This document shows positions 40,976 through 49,823 of a stretch of DNA of 64,000 nt, one piece after another. The number at the start of each line of letters is the position of its first letter. Position 1 is the stretch's first letter. The position numbers were made by a program, and so were the translations under genes. The notes beneath the pieces are model-generated. The model was not told the DNA's origin. It saw nothing but the letters and a program-made list of their open reading frames with translations, and ran no database searches. The stretch comes from Nitratireductor aestuarii. GTDB lineage: Bacteria; Pseudomonadota; Alphaproteobacteria; Rhizobiales; Rhizobiaceae. The stretch covers positions 434,001 through 498,000 of the forward strand of contig NZ_BMIF01000002.1 of assembly GCF_014641695.1 (NCBI RefSeq), in the 5' to 3' direction.

Positions 40976-41310
40976 ATTGCCAGCCCCCGTAAATATGATA
41001 ATTATTTTTTATGATGCTTAAACAGAATACGCAAGTGCAAATTGCAGCTGATACTTGCATATGCAGATAATTAACAACCAGCTGTTGCTTCGCTCGTGTA
41101 ACGGAGGCTTGCTTGCTTCGTCCGTGGAAGCTAGGTACGTGGAAGATCCTCTTGGAATCTGCGCGTTGGAAGCCTCCAGCATCAGGGTCCAGCTCCAATG
41201 TGCAGCATCAAGTTTACCCTGAAACCGTGTTCTCGCGAGTGGTGACAGCAAGGAGTTTACCTTGCGCGAGGTGAGGAGAGGGCGCGCTAAACCCTATAAG
41301 CGTTTATTAT
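40976..41310. other. Intergenic region between adhesin and heme oxygenase genes
   Basis: About 335 bases upstream of the adhesin gene and downstream of the heme oxygenase gene. The part next to the adhesin is AT-rich (TATGATAATTATTTTTTATG) and probably holds its promoter. No convincing gene was found. Confidence 0.45.
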
Positions 41311-41919
41311 TCAGTTCCTGCCGAAGTAGTGCTCAACGAGACTGCGAACGCTGGTGAATGCTTCTCTTGCGCCATCAATCACGAGGTCTTCGTCTGCCTG
41401 CGGCAGGTCGAGCGCATCCAGCGCGGCTGTAAAGTTGCGCCAGTAAGCGCCGCGCCCTTCCGAAGGGGCTGCCAGATGCCGGGCGCCGAACGCGGGGGTC
41501 AGGCCTAGGCTAGCCGCCTCCTTCAACAGAAAGGCCGCACCCAGATTCGAGCCTTCGGCGACATAGAGCCAGCCAAGAGCTCGCGGCAGATCTGAAAGAG
41601 CAGGTGACGCGAGGGGAAGTGTTGCGTGGTGATCGGGGCGAGCCCCAAGATCTGCTAGATCCTGTTCAATGAGGCTCAGCCGGTATATACATTGGAACGT
41701 GGAGAGGCGTGGATCCCTCGGAATGCCTTCATAGATCGGCTGCAGACCGCCTTGGAAACGGTACTGCATCTGCAGAAACAGGCGGTATCGGGCAAGGTCG
41801 GCGAAGGGCTCATACCCCATGATCGTCTGATCCAGTCGGTCGTGCGCAGCACTGGTGGCCTGCTTGATCCGCTTAGAGCGGCCGAGTGCGACAGGCATTT
41901 CCAGAGTATCAAGATCCAT
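41311..41919 (-). CDS. bphO: Biliverdin-producing heme oxygenase (BphO-like)
   Basis: This 202-residue cytoplasmic enzyme opens haem to biliverdin, CO and iron. The proximal haem ligand His26 is in TSAAHDRLD. The distal-helix segment LGWLYVAEGSNLGAAFL has the Gly-rich motif of bacterial HemO/BphO. It is divergent from the bacteriophytochrome gene 150 bases away, which needs biliverdin as chromophore. The pairing strongly supports a supply role rather than iron scavenging, and no haem uptake genes are nearby. Confidence 0.9.
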   Translation of the reverse strand: MDLDTLEMPVALGRSKRIKQATSAAHDRLDQTIMGYEPFADLARYRLFLQMQYRFQGGLQPIYEGIPRDPRLSTFQCIYRLSLIEQDLADLGARPDHHATLPLASPALSDLPRALGWLYVAEGSNLGAAFLLKEAASLGLTPAFGARHLAAPSEGRGAYWRNFTAALDALDLPQADEDLVIDGAREAFTSVRSLVEHYFGRN

Positions 41920-41980
41920 CGTTCACCACATGCTGGAGGGGTTATAAATAAAAAGCAGGTTTCCGGCCCCTCTGTCCCGC

Positions 41981-41995
41981 CTGATCATTGATCAG
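41981..41995. promoter_or_regulatory. Perfect inverted repeat in the bphO-bphP divergent promoter region
   Basis: CTGATCA-T-TGATCAG is a perfect seven-base inverted repeat around one central base. It lies 62 bases upstream of the bphO start and 78 bases upstream of the bphP start. The size and symmetry suit a dimeric repressor or activator. No regulator gene adjoins it, so the role is inferred. Confidence 0.45.
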
Positions 41996-42072
41996 TAGTG
42001 AAATATGATTAGCAGGGCAAATAATGGTTTCAGTTTTCGCTGAAATATCCCAAACTGGTACAAAAGTGGAAT

Positions 42073-44217
42073 ATGGAAGGGAATAGTCGGATGCTTGAAC
42101 GGGTCGCGACAAATCTTACGAATTGCGACCTGGAACCGATCCACATCCCCGGATCCATCCAGCCGCATGGGTTAATGATCGTAGCGGACGCCCACGGCAC
42201 AGTCGTCGGAAGCGCGGGTTGCGGTGCCGAAGCCAAGCGGCTGCGCGGCAACAGGCTGCAGGACGTGCTTGCGATTGATCTTGCCGGCTTTTCACACCAG
42301 AGCCTGCCGCAAACGGGCTTTTCCGTTTTGGGACAGGCCGAGTGGAACGGAAGGCTGCACGATGTCATCGCCTATCGCAGTGGCGAATATGCTGTCTTCG
42401 AGCTGACGGAGGCCGAGGCAGGCTCGCAGTTTGGCGCCACGTTCCTGGCGAGACTGGAAAGCATCGGCTCAAGGCTCAGCCGATCGATCACCCTTACGGA
42501 TCTCGCCAACCAGACGGCAAAGATTTTCCAGGAAATCACCGGCTACGGTCGCGTCATGGTGTACCGCTTCATCGATGACGAAGCCGGCGTTGTGATCGGC
42601 GAGAGCATCGCCGACGGTTCCGACAGTTTCATGAACCATCATTTCCCCGGTTCGGATATCCCGAAGCAGGCGCGCGCACTTTATCTGCGCAACCGCGTGC
42701 GGGTGATTGCAGACGTCAACTATACGCCGGTGCCGATCGAGAGCTACAGAGAGGATCTCTCCGCGCTCGACTTGAGCGACTCAACGCTGCGCAGCGTGTC
42801 GCCGGTCCACATCCAGTATCTGAAGAACATGGGCGTAAATGCATCGGCTTCCATGTCTATCATCAAGGACGGGGTGCTCTGCGGCATGGTCGCATGCCAT
42901 CACCATGAGCCGCGTGTCCTGTCGCTCGCCACGCGCCTGACCTGCCAGACGGTTGCTTCAGCAGTCGCCCGGCAGATCAAGATGCGGGAAGAGGGAGAGC
43001 TCAATCGCGAGCGCGTGCGACTGCGCGCGCAGGAGGACCTGATCGTCAACAGGCTCGGCACCGATGAGAACCTCAGGTCGTTCCTTGGCGGTGCTGCACG
43101 AGATCTGACGCATCTATTGCGTGCCGACGGGTTTGCGGCAGTCCAGGGCAATGAGGTTTATCGCTCGGGCACCTGCCCCGCACCCGAGATGGTATGCGCC
43201 ATTGCGGAATTTGCGGGAGAGTCCGGACACTCCAAGCCATTCGCCAGCAGCCATCTTTCGGAAGACATGCCGGCGGCGGCGAGCTGCAAGGATATCGCGA
43301 GCGGCGTCGTCGCGGTCACGATGGACACCGAAGTTCCGTCGACGCTCCTGTGGTTTCGCGCGGAAAAGGTGCAGACGGTCTACTGGGCGGGACACCCGCA
43401 CAAGAACGTTACTCAAGCCGAAGAGCGCAAGGCGCTGACGCCACGCGCATCGTTTGCCACCTGGGCGCAACAGGTGGCCGGCCGTTCCGAGGATTGGCTC
43501 GACGCCGAGAAGGAGTCCGCGATTCGGCTCACCAAGCGGATGCTGGATGCCTGGAATAACAGGCGGATAAACCGGCTCAACCAGGACCTGCTTTCGACGC
43601 TGAGAAAGAACGAGAGCCTGATCCAGCAGAAGGACTTCCTGCTGAAGGAGGTCAATCACCGCGTCCAGAACAGTCTGGCGATTGTCTCCGCGTTCCTGCG
43701 CATGCAGGCCCGCAATGCCGAGCCGATCGTGCAGGAGCAGCTGGCGCAGGCCGAGCAGCGTCTGCGCGCCGTCGGTCTGGTCCATCGCCGGCTCTATCAG
43801 GAGAACGACGTGCAGACCGTCGATCTTGGCCGCTATCTGGATGAGCTGGTAGGAGAACTGGCAAGTACGCTGGACCCGCGCTGGCGCCAGCAGTTGAGCC
43901 TCGACCTCAATCCCACCTGGATCGACCCAGAGCGGGCCATCAGCGTCGGCCTTATCGTCAACGAGCTTCTCACTAATTCCGTCAAGTACGCCTATGGCGG
44001 TGAGCCCGGGCCGATCATGCTTTCGCTTGAGCCGGCGCGGGGCGGTTTCCGCCTCACGGTGGCCGATCGTGGCCGCGGCGTCACCGGACAGGTGGAAGGA
44101 ACCGGTTTCGGCTCGCGCGTGATCAACGCGCTGGTCGAGAGGCTGAACGGAACCATCAGCAGCGAGGACAACGAGCCTGGACTTCGGACCATTCTCTCGG
44201 TGCCGACGAACGCTTAG
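42073..44217 (+). CDS. bphP: Bacteriophytochrome with HWE-type histidine kinase
   Basis: This is a 714-residue red/far-red photoreceptor kinase. Cys18 (LTNCDLEPIHIPGSIQPHG) is placed to bind biliverdin ahead of the PAS domain. The GAF domain has MVYRFIDDEAG, PGSDIPKQAR (the usual form is PASDIP) and LRSVSPVHIQYLKNMGV. The PHY domain has the tongue motif PRASFATW. The kinase part has phosphoacceptor His529 in EVNHRVQNSLAIVSAFL and NELLTNSVKYAYGG, the HWE/HisKA_2 type. There is no receiver domain and no response regulator gene next to it. The start at 42073 lies near the divergent bphO promoter. Confidence 0.95.
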   Translation: MEGNSRMLERVATNLTNCDLEPIHIPGSIQPHGLMIVADAHGTVVGSAGCGAEAKRLRGNRLQDVLAIDLAGFSHQSLPQTGFSVLGQAEWNGRLHDVIAYRSGEYAVFELTEAEAGSQFGATFLARLESIGSRLSRSITLTDLANQTAKIFQEITGYGRVMVYRFIDDEAGVVIGESIADGSDSFMNHHFPGSDIPKQARALYLRNRVRVIADVNYTPVPIESYREDLSALDLSDSTLRSVSPVHIQYLKNMGVNASASMSIIKDGVLCGMVACHHHEPRVLSLATRLTCQTVASAVARQIKMREEGELNRERVRLRAQEDLIVNRLGTDENLRSFLGGAARDLTHLLRADGFAAVQGNEVYRSGTCPAPEMVCAIAEFAGESGHSKPFASSHLSEDMPAAASCKDIASGVVAVTMDTEVPSTLLWFRAEKVQTVYWAGHPHKNVTQAEERKALTPRASFATWAQQVAGRSEDWLDAEKESAIRLTKRMLDAWNNRRINRLNQDLLSTLRKNESLIQQKDFLLKEVNHRVQNSLAIVSAFLRMQARNAEPIVQEQLAQAEQRLRAVGLVHRRLYQENDVQTVDLGRYLDELVGELASTLDPRWRQQLSLDLNPTWIDPERAISVGLIVNELLTNSVKYAYGGEPGPIMLSLEPARGGFRLTVADRGRGVTGQVEGTGFGSRVINALVERLNGTISSEDNEPGLRTILSVPTNA

Positions 44218-44324
44218 ACGTACCTCGTCTTCTCAGTGGCTGTAGTTGTCAGGATTGTTTGCGGTCCCTCTTCATCCCGCCAGTTTGTCCCGGCATACTC
44301 TTCAGACAAAGAGGAGGGTTCGGG

Positions 44325-44969
44325 ATGTCACTTGTCCGCGTGCAGCACTTTGCCATTTCCCTCGACGGGTTCGGGACCGGGGAAGGGCTCAGCCTTGAAG
44401 AGCCGTTCGGTCATGCCGGCCAACGACTGCATCAATGGATGCTCGGAACCCGTTGGTGGCACTCTCTCGTTGGTCAGGCGGACGGTTCTGGCGGCATTGA
44501 TGACACGCTGCTCAGAACCTTCGATGTCGGTATTGGCGCAGAGATCATGGGCGCGGGGAAGTATGGCTATCCGGGCTGGCACGAGAACCCTGACTGGAAG
44601 GGCTGGTGGGGGGACAATCCGCCATTTCACACGCCGGTTTATGTTCTGACGCACCATCCGCGTCCGCCTCTTGAAATGGAGGGCGGGACGACGTTCTATT
44701 TCCTCGACGCCTCACCTGAAGAAGCGCTCGCCGAAGCGCGCAAGGGTGCAAAGGGCAAGGATATCCGCATCGGCGGCGGCGTGCGCACGCTGCGTGACTT
44801 CCTCAAGGCCGGTCTGGTCGACCAGATGCACATCGTGCAGACGCCGATCCTTCTCGGTCGCGGTCAACGCCTGTGGGACGGGCTGGAAGGGCTTGAGCAA
44901 AGCTTCGACGTCGAAACGGTCTCATCTCCCAGCGGCGTGACGCATATGATGTTTACGCGGAGGGGATGA
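44325..44969 (+). CDS. RibD C-terminal/DHFR-fold reductase
   Basis: This 214-residue probable NADPH-dependent reductase belongs to the RibD_C family, which is broader than folate reduction. Landmarks are VQHFAISLDGFGTG at the N terminus, FHTPVYVLTHHPRPPLEM, RIGGGVRTLRDFLKAGLVDQMHI and TPILLGRGQRLWDGL. The ATG at 44325 has GAGGAGGG upstream and is preferred over earlier frame starts. It stands alone, so its substrate is unclear. In many genomes such proteins are predicted pyrimidine or deaminated-flavin reductases. Confidence 0.82.
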   Translation: MSLVRVQHFAISLDGFGTGEGLSLEEPFGHAGQRLHQWMLGTRWWHSLVGQADGSGGIDDTLLRTFDVGIGAEIMGAGKYGYPGWHENPDWKGWWGDNPPFHTPVYVLTHHPRPPLEMEGGTTFYFLDASPEEALAEARKGAKGKDIRIGGGVRTLRDFLKAGLVDQMHIVQTPILLGRGQRLWDGLEGLEQSFDVETVSSPSGVTHMMFTRRG

Positions 44970-45198
44970 CACGCTCCAGGCGGGCAGCAGGCGGCACATT
45001 CTCGATAAGAACCTGCGACGAAGCCCAGGAGAGTAATACTTTCGGAGTGCCCGGATGCAACGGAGGTAGTGCCGGGCAAGCCCGGTTCGCCGAATTGCCA
45101 GCATGTGTACGGCCAAGCCGCCTGCGATAAAGGCTTGCAGCAGATCCGACTGGTCATGTTCCAGAGGGGCTGCATGTGAGTGGGACGGGGGAACAGGT

Positions 45199-46395
45199 AT
45201 GTCGGCTGGAAGCATTCATGGTGCGCATGCGTCCACAAGAGTAGGCCCGATAGACGCGCTGCGGTGTTTCGCAATGACCGCGGTGGTTGCGCAGCATAAC
45301 GGCCTGCTGCCGTTCGGCTGGACCGGGGTCTGGTTATTCTTTGTCATCTCCGGATTTGTGGTCACGCAGTCCGTTATTTCACGACCTTCAGCAGACAGCC
45401 CAGCGCAGGGTTTATCCCGTTTCTTCGAGAGACGGGTGCGGAGAATTGTTCCAATCTACTATGCCTATATCGGCGCTGCCCTTCTCTTCTGCCTCTTCGT
45501 TGGGGGAGAGGCAGATCCAATCGTCTTTGCTTCGCTTCTCGGCTTCTTCAACAATATTGCAATGACGCTCGGGCATGGAGCGCTGCGCCTGTGGCCAGTC
45601 GGGCATCTCTGGACCATCTCGGTGGAGATGCAGTTCTATGCGGTCTACGGTGTGCTCTTGTTCCTTATGTCGCGCAACCGGTTGATGGTGCTGCTTGCGT
45701 GTTCCGTCGTTGCCGCACCTATTCTGCGCATGCTGGCATCCATTTATATCTCCGGGTTCGGCTGGGACAGTGAGGCCATGGCATTCGCCATCTATGCGGG
45801 ATCGTTTCTGCACGTCGACGCCTTTGCTGTCGGCGCGCTCCTGGCCATGGCTACACAGAAAGGCTTGATCGATCGGATCGCGCGCCCACTGGCGGTAACA
45901 GGTTTCAGCGTCCTCGGATGCTACGCGACCATCTATGTCAGTATCAATTACAGCACCGGCGCCCGCGGCATCGACGCCTTCCGGAATGTGATCTCCGGCA
46001 TCATCTGGGGCCAATATCGCGAGGTTTTTCTCTACAGCGCAGTCGTCATGGCCAGCGGTGGGCTGGTGGCGCTTGCCGCCGTGAAGGACCCGCTGGTGGA
46101 CTGGTTGCTCAGGTCACGTGTGCTGCAGAGGATCGGCGAAATCTCCTACGGTGCCTATGTCTACCATGCGCTGGCAATCGTTCTGTGCTGGAGCTTCCTC
46201 CGCGAGATCTTTGGCGTTCCAGGGGATGACTGGCCGCTGCACTGGCGCATCGCACGCTTCGTGCTCTCCTACACATTGACGATCGTTGCTGCAGAACTTT
46301 CGTATCGCTATTTCGAAACGGGCTTCATCCGCGGCAAGCGCGGGAAGACAACAGCAGCGCAGGTCCCGCCATATTCAACGGCGGACTTGAGGTAG
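45199..46395 (+). CDS. Acyltransferase 3 family membrane protein (OafA/ExoZ-like)
   Basis: This 398-residue inner-membrane acyltransferase has about ten hydrophobic segments. It probably adds acetyl or succinyl groups to a surface polysaccharide. Family motifs are IDALRCFAMTAVVAQHNGLLP (catalytic His in AQHN), WLFFVISGFVVTQSV, FFERRVRRIVPIYY, and GHLWTISVEMQFY. The frame opens at 45103, but the ATG at 45199 has GGGGGA about eight bases ahead. The RRV-RIxP motif is kept. No polysaccharide cluster adjoins it. Confidence 0.88.
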   Translation: MSAGSIHGAHASTRVGPIDALRCFAMTAVVAQHNGLLPFGWTGVWLFFVISGFVVTQSVISRPSADSPAQGLSRFFERRVRRIVPIYYAYIGAALLFCLFVGGEADPIVFASLLGFFNNIAMTLGHGALRLWPVGHLWTISVEMQFYAVYGVLLFLMSRNRLMVLLACSVVAAPILRMLASIYISGFGWDSEAMAFAIYAGSFLHVDAFAVGALLAMATQKGLIDRIARPLAVTGFSVLGCYATIYVSINYSTGARGIDAFRNVISGIIWGQYREVFLYSAVVMASGGLVALAAVKDPLVDWLLRSRVLQRIGEISYGAYVYHALAIVLCWSFLREIFGVPGDDWPLHWRIARFVLSYTLTIVAAELSYRYFETGFIRGKRGKTTAAQVPPYSTADLR

Positions 46396-46422
46396 GACTT
46401 GGCAATCCCAAGTCCCAACGTC

Positions 46423-48432
46423 TCACACGTATGCCGGTTGGGGCCAGGAGAACGAGGCGTGTCTCTGGCACCCTGCCTGCGGACGGGGCATGCCCTGGCC
46501 ATAGAGCTCAAGCAGGTCCGTTGCCTCCTCGAAGGAGACTGCGCGTGAATAGTAGAAGCCCTGGCCGAGCTTGCAGCCCATGCGGTGAAGCTCACGGGCC
46601 TGCTCACGCGTTTCCACGCCCTCGGCGATGATCCGCATGCCAAGCTTGTTGGCGATCTCGATCAGCGCGGAGACGATAGCCTGGCTGCCCCGGTCGTGGC
46701 AGAGGCGCTGAACAAAACTCTGGTCGATCTTGATCAGGTCCACCGGAAATTCCAGAAGGTGTGTGAGCGAGGCATAGCCTGTGCCGAAATCGTCCAGCGC
46801 CACGAGCATGTGGTTCGTGCGCAGGTTCTCGACACTGGCGGCAACAGTGTTGTCACCGCCGTGGCCCATGAAGACCTTCTCGTTGACCTCCAGCACCAGG
46901 TGTTTGAGGGGCACATTGTGCCGGCCGAACACCTCGGAGATTCGTGCTTCAAGATTCCCGCGATGGAAGTCCGGCGAGGTGACATTCACGCCCACGTGCT
47001 GGATCGGCAATCCCATGTCGAGCCAGAAGCGCAGGTCGGAAGCGACACGCTCGAGCACCGCGTCGGTCACCATGTAGGCGAGGCGCGGTTCGCTCAGCGC
47101 CTGATGAAATTCGCCAGCGGTCAGCACGGTGCCATCAGTGTTCCGGATGCGCACCAGCGCCTCAACGCCGACCACTTCCGCCGTCTCGATCTTGATCACC
47201 GGCTGATAGTACGGAATGACCCGCTCTTCGCGCAGGGCTTGATCAAGCAGGGAAACAGCGTTCAGACGGTGGGTGATGGCGGTGCGCATGCCCAGTTCGA
47301 AGGGAACGAAACCGCCGCGCCGGGTCGACTTGCCGTGGTAGAGCGCGAGATCGGCGTTCTGGGCAATCGCCTCGGCTTCTCCCGGTGGATTGCAGAACAC
47401 GCCGCCCACGGTGACGTAGCAGTTGAGGGTGCTGCCGTGAAACTCCACCGGAAGATTTACGGCCTCGAGGATGGCGGTCGCCCACTCGGCCATCTGTTCT
47501 TCGCTGGAGCATGCGGGAACAAGAACGCCGAATTCGTCGCCCCCCAGCCGATAGGAAATGATGTTGTCGCCGAGCGAGGAAAGGCGGATGCCAACGGCGC
47601 GGATCAATGCGTCGCCCGCGGCGTGGCTCAGGCTGTCGTTGACGCCCTTGAGGTCGTTTAGGTCGAGAAGCAGCAGCGCGAAGGGACAGGATCCCCGCGC
47701 AAACTTGGAGAGATCGTCGAGATAGCCGTTACGGTTGCGCAAGCCTGTGAGGGGATCGCGATAGACGAGCGACAGAAGCTCAGCGCGGGTCTTCTCGTTT
47801 TCGATGGCGATGGCACAAAGCTGGGTGCAACAGGCAACCAGTTCACGCTCGAAATCGGTGGGTCCGGTTCTGGTCTTGAAATAGAAGGCGAAGGTGCCGA
47901 TCACATCGCCTGCACGGGAACGGATGGGTGAGGACCAGCAGGCCTTCACCTTCAGATGCGACGCCAGATCCTGGAAGGGAGCCCAGTTGGGATGCCGGTT
48001 GAGATCGACGGTGGTGACTTCGTGTCCGTGATAGGCGGATGACCCGCACGAGCCAATGTTGGGGCCAATCGCAAGGCCATTGAGCGCCCTGGAATATTTC
48101 AGGGGCAGGTTGGGGGCGGCGAGAGTGCGCAGTTGCTTTTCAGGGGTCACCGCGAGGATGGAACAGAGCACGTCATGGTTCGCGGCATGCTCTGCCTGCC
48201 GGCAGATGAAATCCATGATGTTGGGCAGCGCAACCGCATCCCCGATCATCTGGATCACGGCATTTTGCAGGGTCCATATGATGTCACGATGGCTCTGTTG
48301 ACCAGTAGTCTGCATCCATGCGTCCCGTGTGGAGGTCACACCTTGCGCACCCTCGACAATCCGGTGACGCAAATCAAGCGGAAAGCGAGCCTGAGACGAA
48401 TTTTGGTTGGCAGACTTTTTCCAGGACGGCAC
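46423..48432 (-). CDS. GAF-GGDEF-EAL cyclic di-GMP protein
   Basis: This 669-residue cytoplasmic signalling protein has an N-terminal GAF sensor at about 50-210 (NIGSCGSSAYHG, KACWSSPIRS). An intact GGDEF motif (residues 297-301, LGGDEFGVL) should make c-di-GMP. The EAL domain has VEALVRI (424-426), NVTSPDF, DDFGTGYASL and EGVET, so hydrolysis is also likely. Both halves look active, and the net output may be set by the GAF ligand. The frame starts at GTG 48432. An ATG at 48315 is an alternative that would drop 39 residues. It is convergent with the acyltransferase. c-di-GMP often controls pili and adhesins such as those in this window. Confidence 0.92.
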   Translation of the reverse strand: MPSWKKSANQNSSQARFPLDLRHRIVEGAQGVTSTRDAWMQTTGQQSHRDIIWTLQNAVIQMIGDAVALPNIMDFICRQAEHAANHDVLCSILAVTPEKQLRTLAAPNLPLKYSRALNGLAIGPNIGSCGSSAYHGHEVTTVDLNRHPNWAPFQDLASHLKVKACWSSPIRSRAGDVIGTFAFYFKTRTGPTDFERELVACCTQLCAIAIENEKTRAELLSLVYRDPLTGLRNRNGYLDDLSKFARGSCPFALLLLDLNDLKGVNDSLSHAAGDALIRAVGIRLSSLGDNIISYRLGGDEFGVLVPACSSEEQMAEWATAILEAVNLPVEFHGSTLNCYVTVGGVFCNPPGEAEAIAQNADLALYHGKSTRRGGFVPFELGMRTAITHRLNAVSLLDQALREERVIPYYQPVIKIETAEVVGVEALVRIRNTDGTVLTAGEFHQALSEPRLAYMVTDAVLERVASDLRFWLDMGLPIQHVGVNVTSPDFHRGNLEARISEVFGRHNVPLKHLVLEVNEKVFMGHGGDNTVAASVENLRTNHMLVALDDFGTGYASLTHLLEFPVDLIKIDQSFVQRLCHDRGSQAIVSALIEIANKLGMRIIAEGVETREQARELHRMGCKLGQGFYYSRAVSFEEATDLLELYGQGMPRPQAGCQRHASFSWPQPAYV

Positions 48433-48570
48433 AGGCTTAATGTGCGTCCCAAGTATTTGTAATGCTTTGGCTTCTCCTTGATGAAGATGCAGAAAGAATA
48501 TGGCTGTCTGCAGGGGTGTTATGCGAAATATGATGGAAATACAAAGCAGACAGCTCGGAGGGGCGAAACC

Positions 48571-48954
48571 TTACCTGGTGCTGATTTGGGCTACTGCTTC
48601 CACCTCCATCAGAAAGTCAGGTGACAGCAGACCCTTGACGATCACGGCCGTGCCGCAGGGCGGATTGGCGTCGAAAAGCGCGTTCTTCACGCCCGCATAG
48701 GCCTGATAATACTCTGCATCGACCAGATAGCAGCGGAGCGCCACGACGTCATCCAGCGTGGCACCGGCAAGCTGCAGCACTGCCATTATGTTGGCGAAGC
48801 ATTGCCTTGCCTGCGCCACCGGGTCGCCGATGCCGACGACCTTTCCTTCCTGCAACGAGACCTGACCCGAAACATGGATCAGATCGCCCTTCAAAACGCC
48901 TTGGCTCATGCCCGGAAACTTCATGCCCGGTGGGTTGAGGTTCCTGCGTTCCAT
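48571..48954 (-). CDS. RidA/YjgF/YER057c/UK114 family protein
   Basis: This 127-residue protein belongs to the family that hydrolyses reactive enamines and imines made by PLP enzymes. It has NPPGMKFPGMSQGVLKGDLIHVSGQVS and the end DFLMEVEAVAQI. The RidA core Arg is found in ALRCYLVD. The ATG at 48954 has GGAAGGAG about six bases upstream, so the longer frame from 48981 is not used. It closes the run aminotransferase, SMP-30, RidA. A pathway role with the PLP aminotransferase is plausible. Confidence 0.9.
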   Translation of the reverse strand: MERRNLNPPGMKFPGMSQGVLKGDLIHVSGQVSLQEGKVVGIGDPVAQARQCFANIMAVLQLAGATLDDVVALRCYLVDAEYYQAYAGVKNALFDANPPCGTAVIVKGLLSPDFLMEVEAVAQISTR

Positions 48955-48971
48955 GGTCTTCTCCTTCCGAG

Positions 48972-49823
48972 TCACGGACACGCGCCGCGGGCGGCGGGTA
49001 CGGTCACCCGGGCCACATCGATCCGGCCGCCACGCTTTTCCAGCGTTTCCGGCCGCATGCTGGGATTTGCGACGCAGATGTAGAGGTCGCGGCCGTCCTC
49101 TCCGCCGAGCATGCAGGCGAACGCGCCGGCACCTTCAATGGTCACGGTCTCCACGATTTCACCACCCTCACGGACACGGACGACCGAGTTGGTGAAGGGG
49201 GAGGCAGCCCAGATGCATCCTTCCGCATCGAGGCAGATCCCGTCCGGGACGTGGCCCGGCATGTCGGCAAACACCCGTCGGTTGGAGAGACTGCCGTCTG
49301 GGGCAATGTCGAAGGCCGTAAGCCTTGGAGCGAGGGACTCCGCTATGATAAGAGTCTGCCCGTCGGGTGTTATCACCGTGCCGTTCGGACAGACCAGTTC
49401 GTCAGCCACGATACGTGAGGTTCCATCGGTGTCGACCATCACCAACATGGTCGGCGTGACGGAGTCACCTGCCTCAAAGTTGAACCCGATGTTGCCGACG
49501 TAGGCTCGGCCCTTGCTGTCGACGACCATCTCGTTGGTGAGATGGCGGTGGATGTGGTTGAGGTCGCAATGAAGCGACAGGCCGTTCTTGCCACGGCGGA
49601 ACAGCTTGTGCTCCTCCATGGAGACCACCAGCAGGTCGCCGTCAGGAAGCCAGCCCATACCGGAAGGACCACCCTCGACATGGAAGCTGTCGACGCGCGT
49701 ACCATCCGCAGCCAGGATGTGGACGGTTTCGTCGTGCTGGTCGGCAAACCACAGCTGGCCTTCATGCCAGCGCGGTCCCTCGGGGTAGGCAAACCCCGAG
49801 GCGATGGTGCGTGCTACATTCAT
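48972..49823 (-). CDS. SMP-30/gluconolactonase family lactonase
   Basis: This 283-residue six-bladed beta-propeller is probably a divalent-metal lactonase. Landmarks are FAYPEGPRWHEGQLWFAD (metal-binding Glu), NEMVVDSKGRAYVGNIGF (Asn), and PDGICLDAEGCIWAA (Asp). The ATG at 49823 overlaps the stop of the aminotransferase gene as ATGA, so the longer frame from 49841 is not used. Lactonases of this family act on sugar or hydroxyacid lactones. The substrate here is unknown. Confidence 0.88.
   Translation of the reverse strand: MNVARTIASGFAYPEGPRWHEGQLWFADQHDETVHILAADGTRVDSFHVEGGPSGMGWLPDGDLLVVSMEEHKLFRRGKNGLSLHCDLNHIHRHLTNEMVVDSKGRAYVGNIGFNFEAGDSVTPTMLVMVDTDGTSRIVADELVCPNGTVITPDGQTLIIAESLAPRLTAFDIAPDGSLSNRRVFADMPGHVPDGICLDAEGCIWAASPFTNSVVRVREGGEIVETVTIEGAGAFACMLGGEDGRDLYICVANPSMRPETLEKRGGRIDVARVTVPAARGACP

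Noticed and set aside
44922-45215. Minus-strand frame between the DHFR-fold gene and the acyltransferase gene
   Set aside because: It overlaps the end of one gene and the start of the other and has no ribosome site or known likeness.
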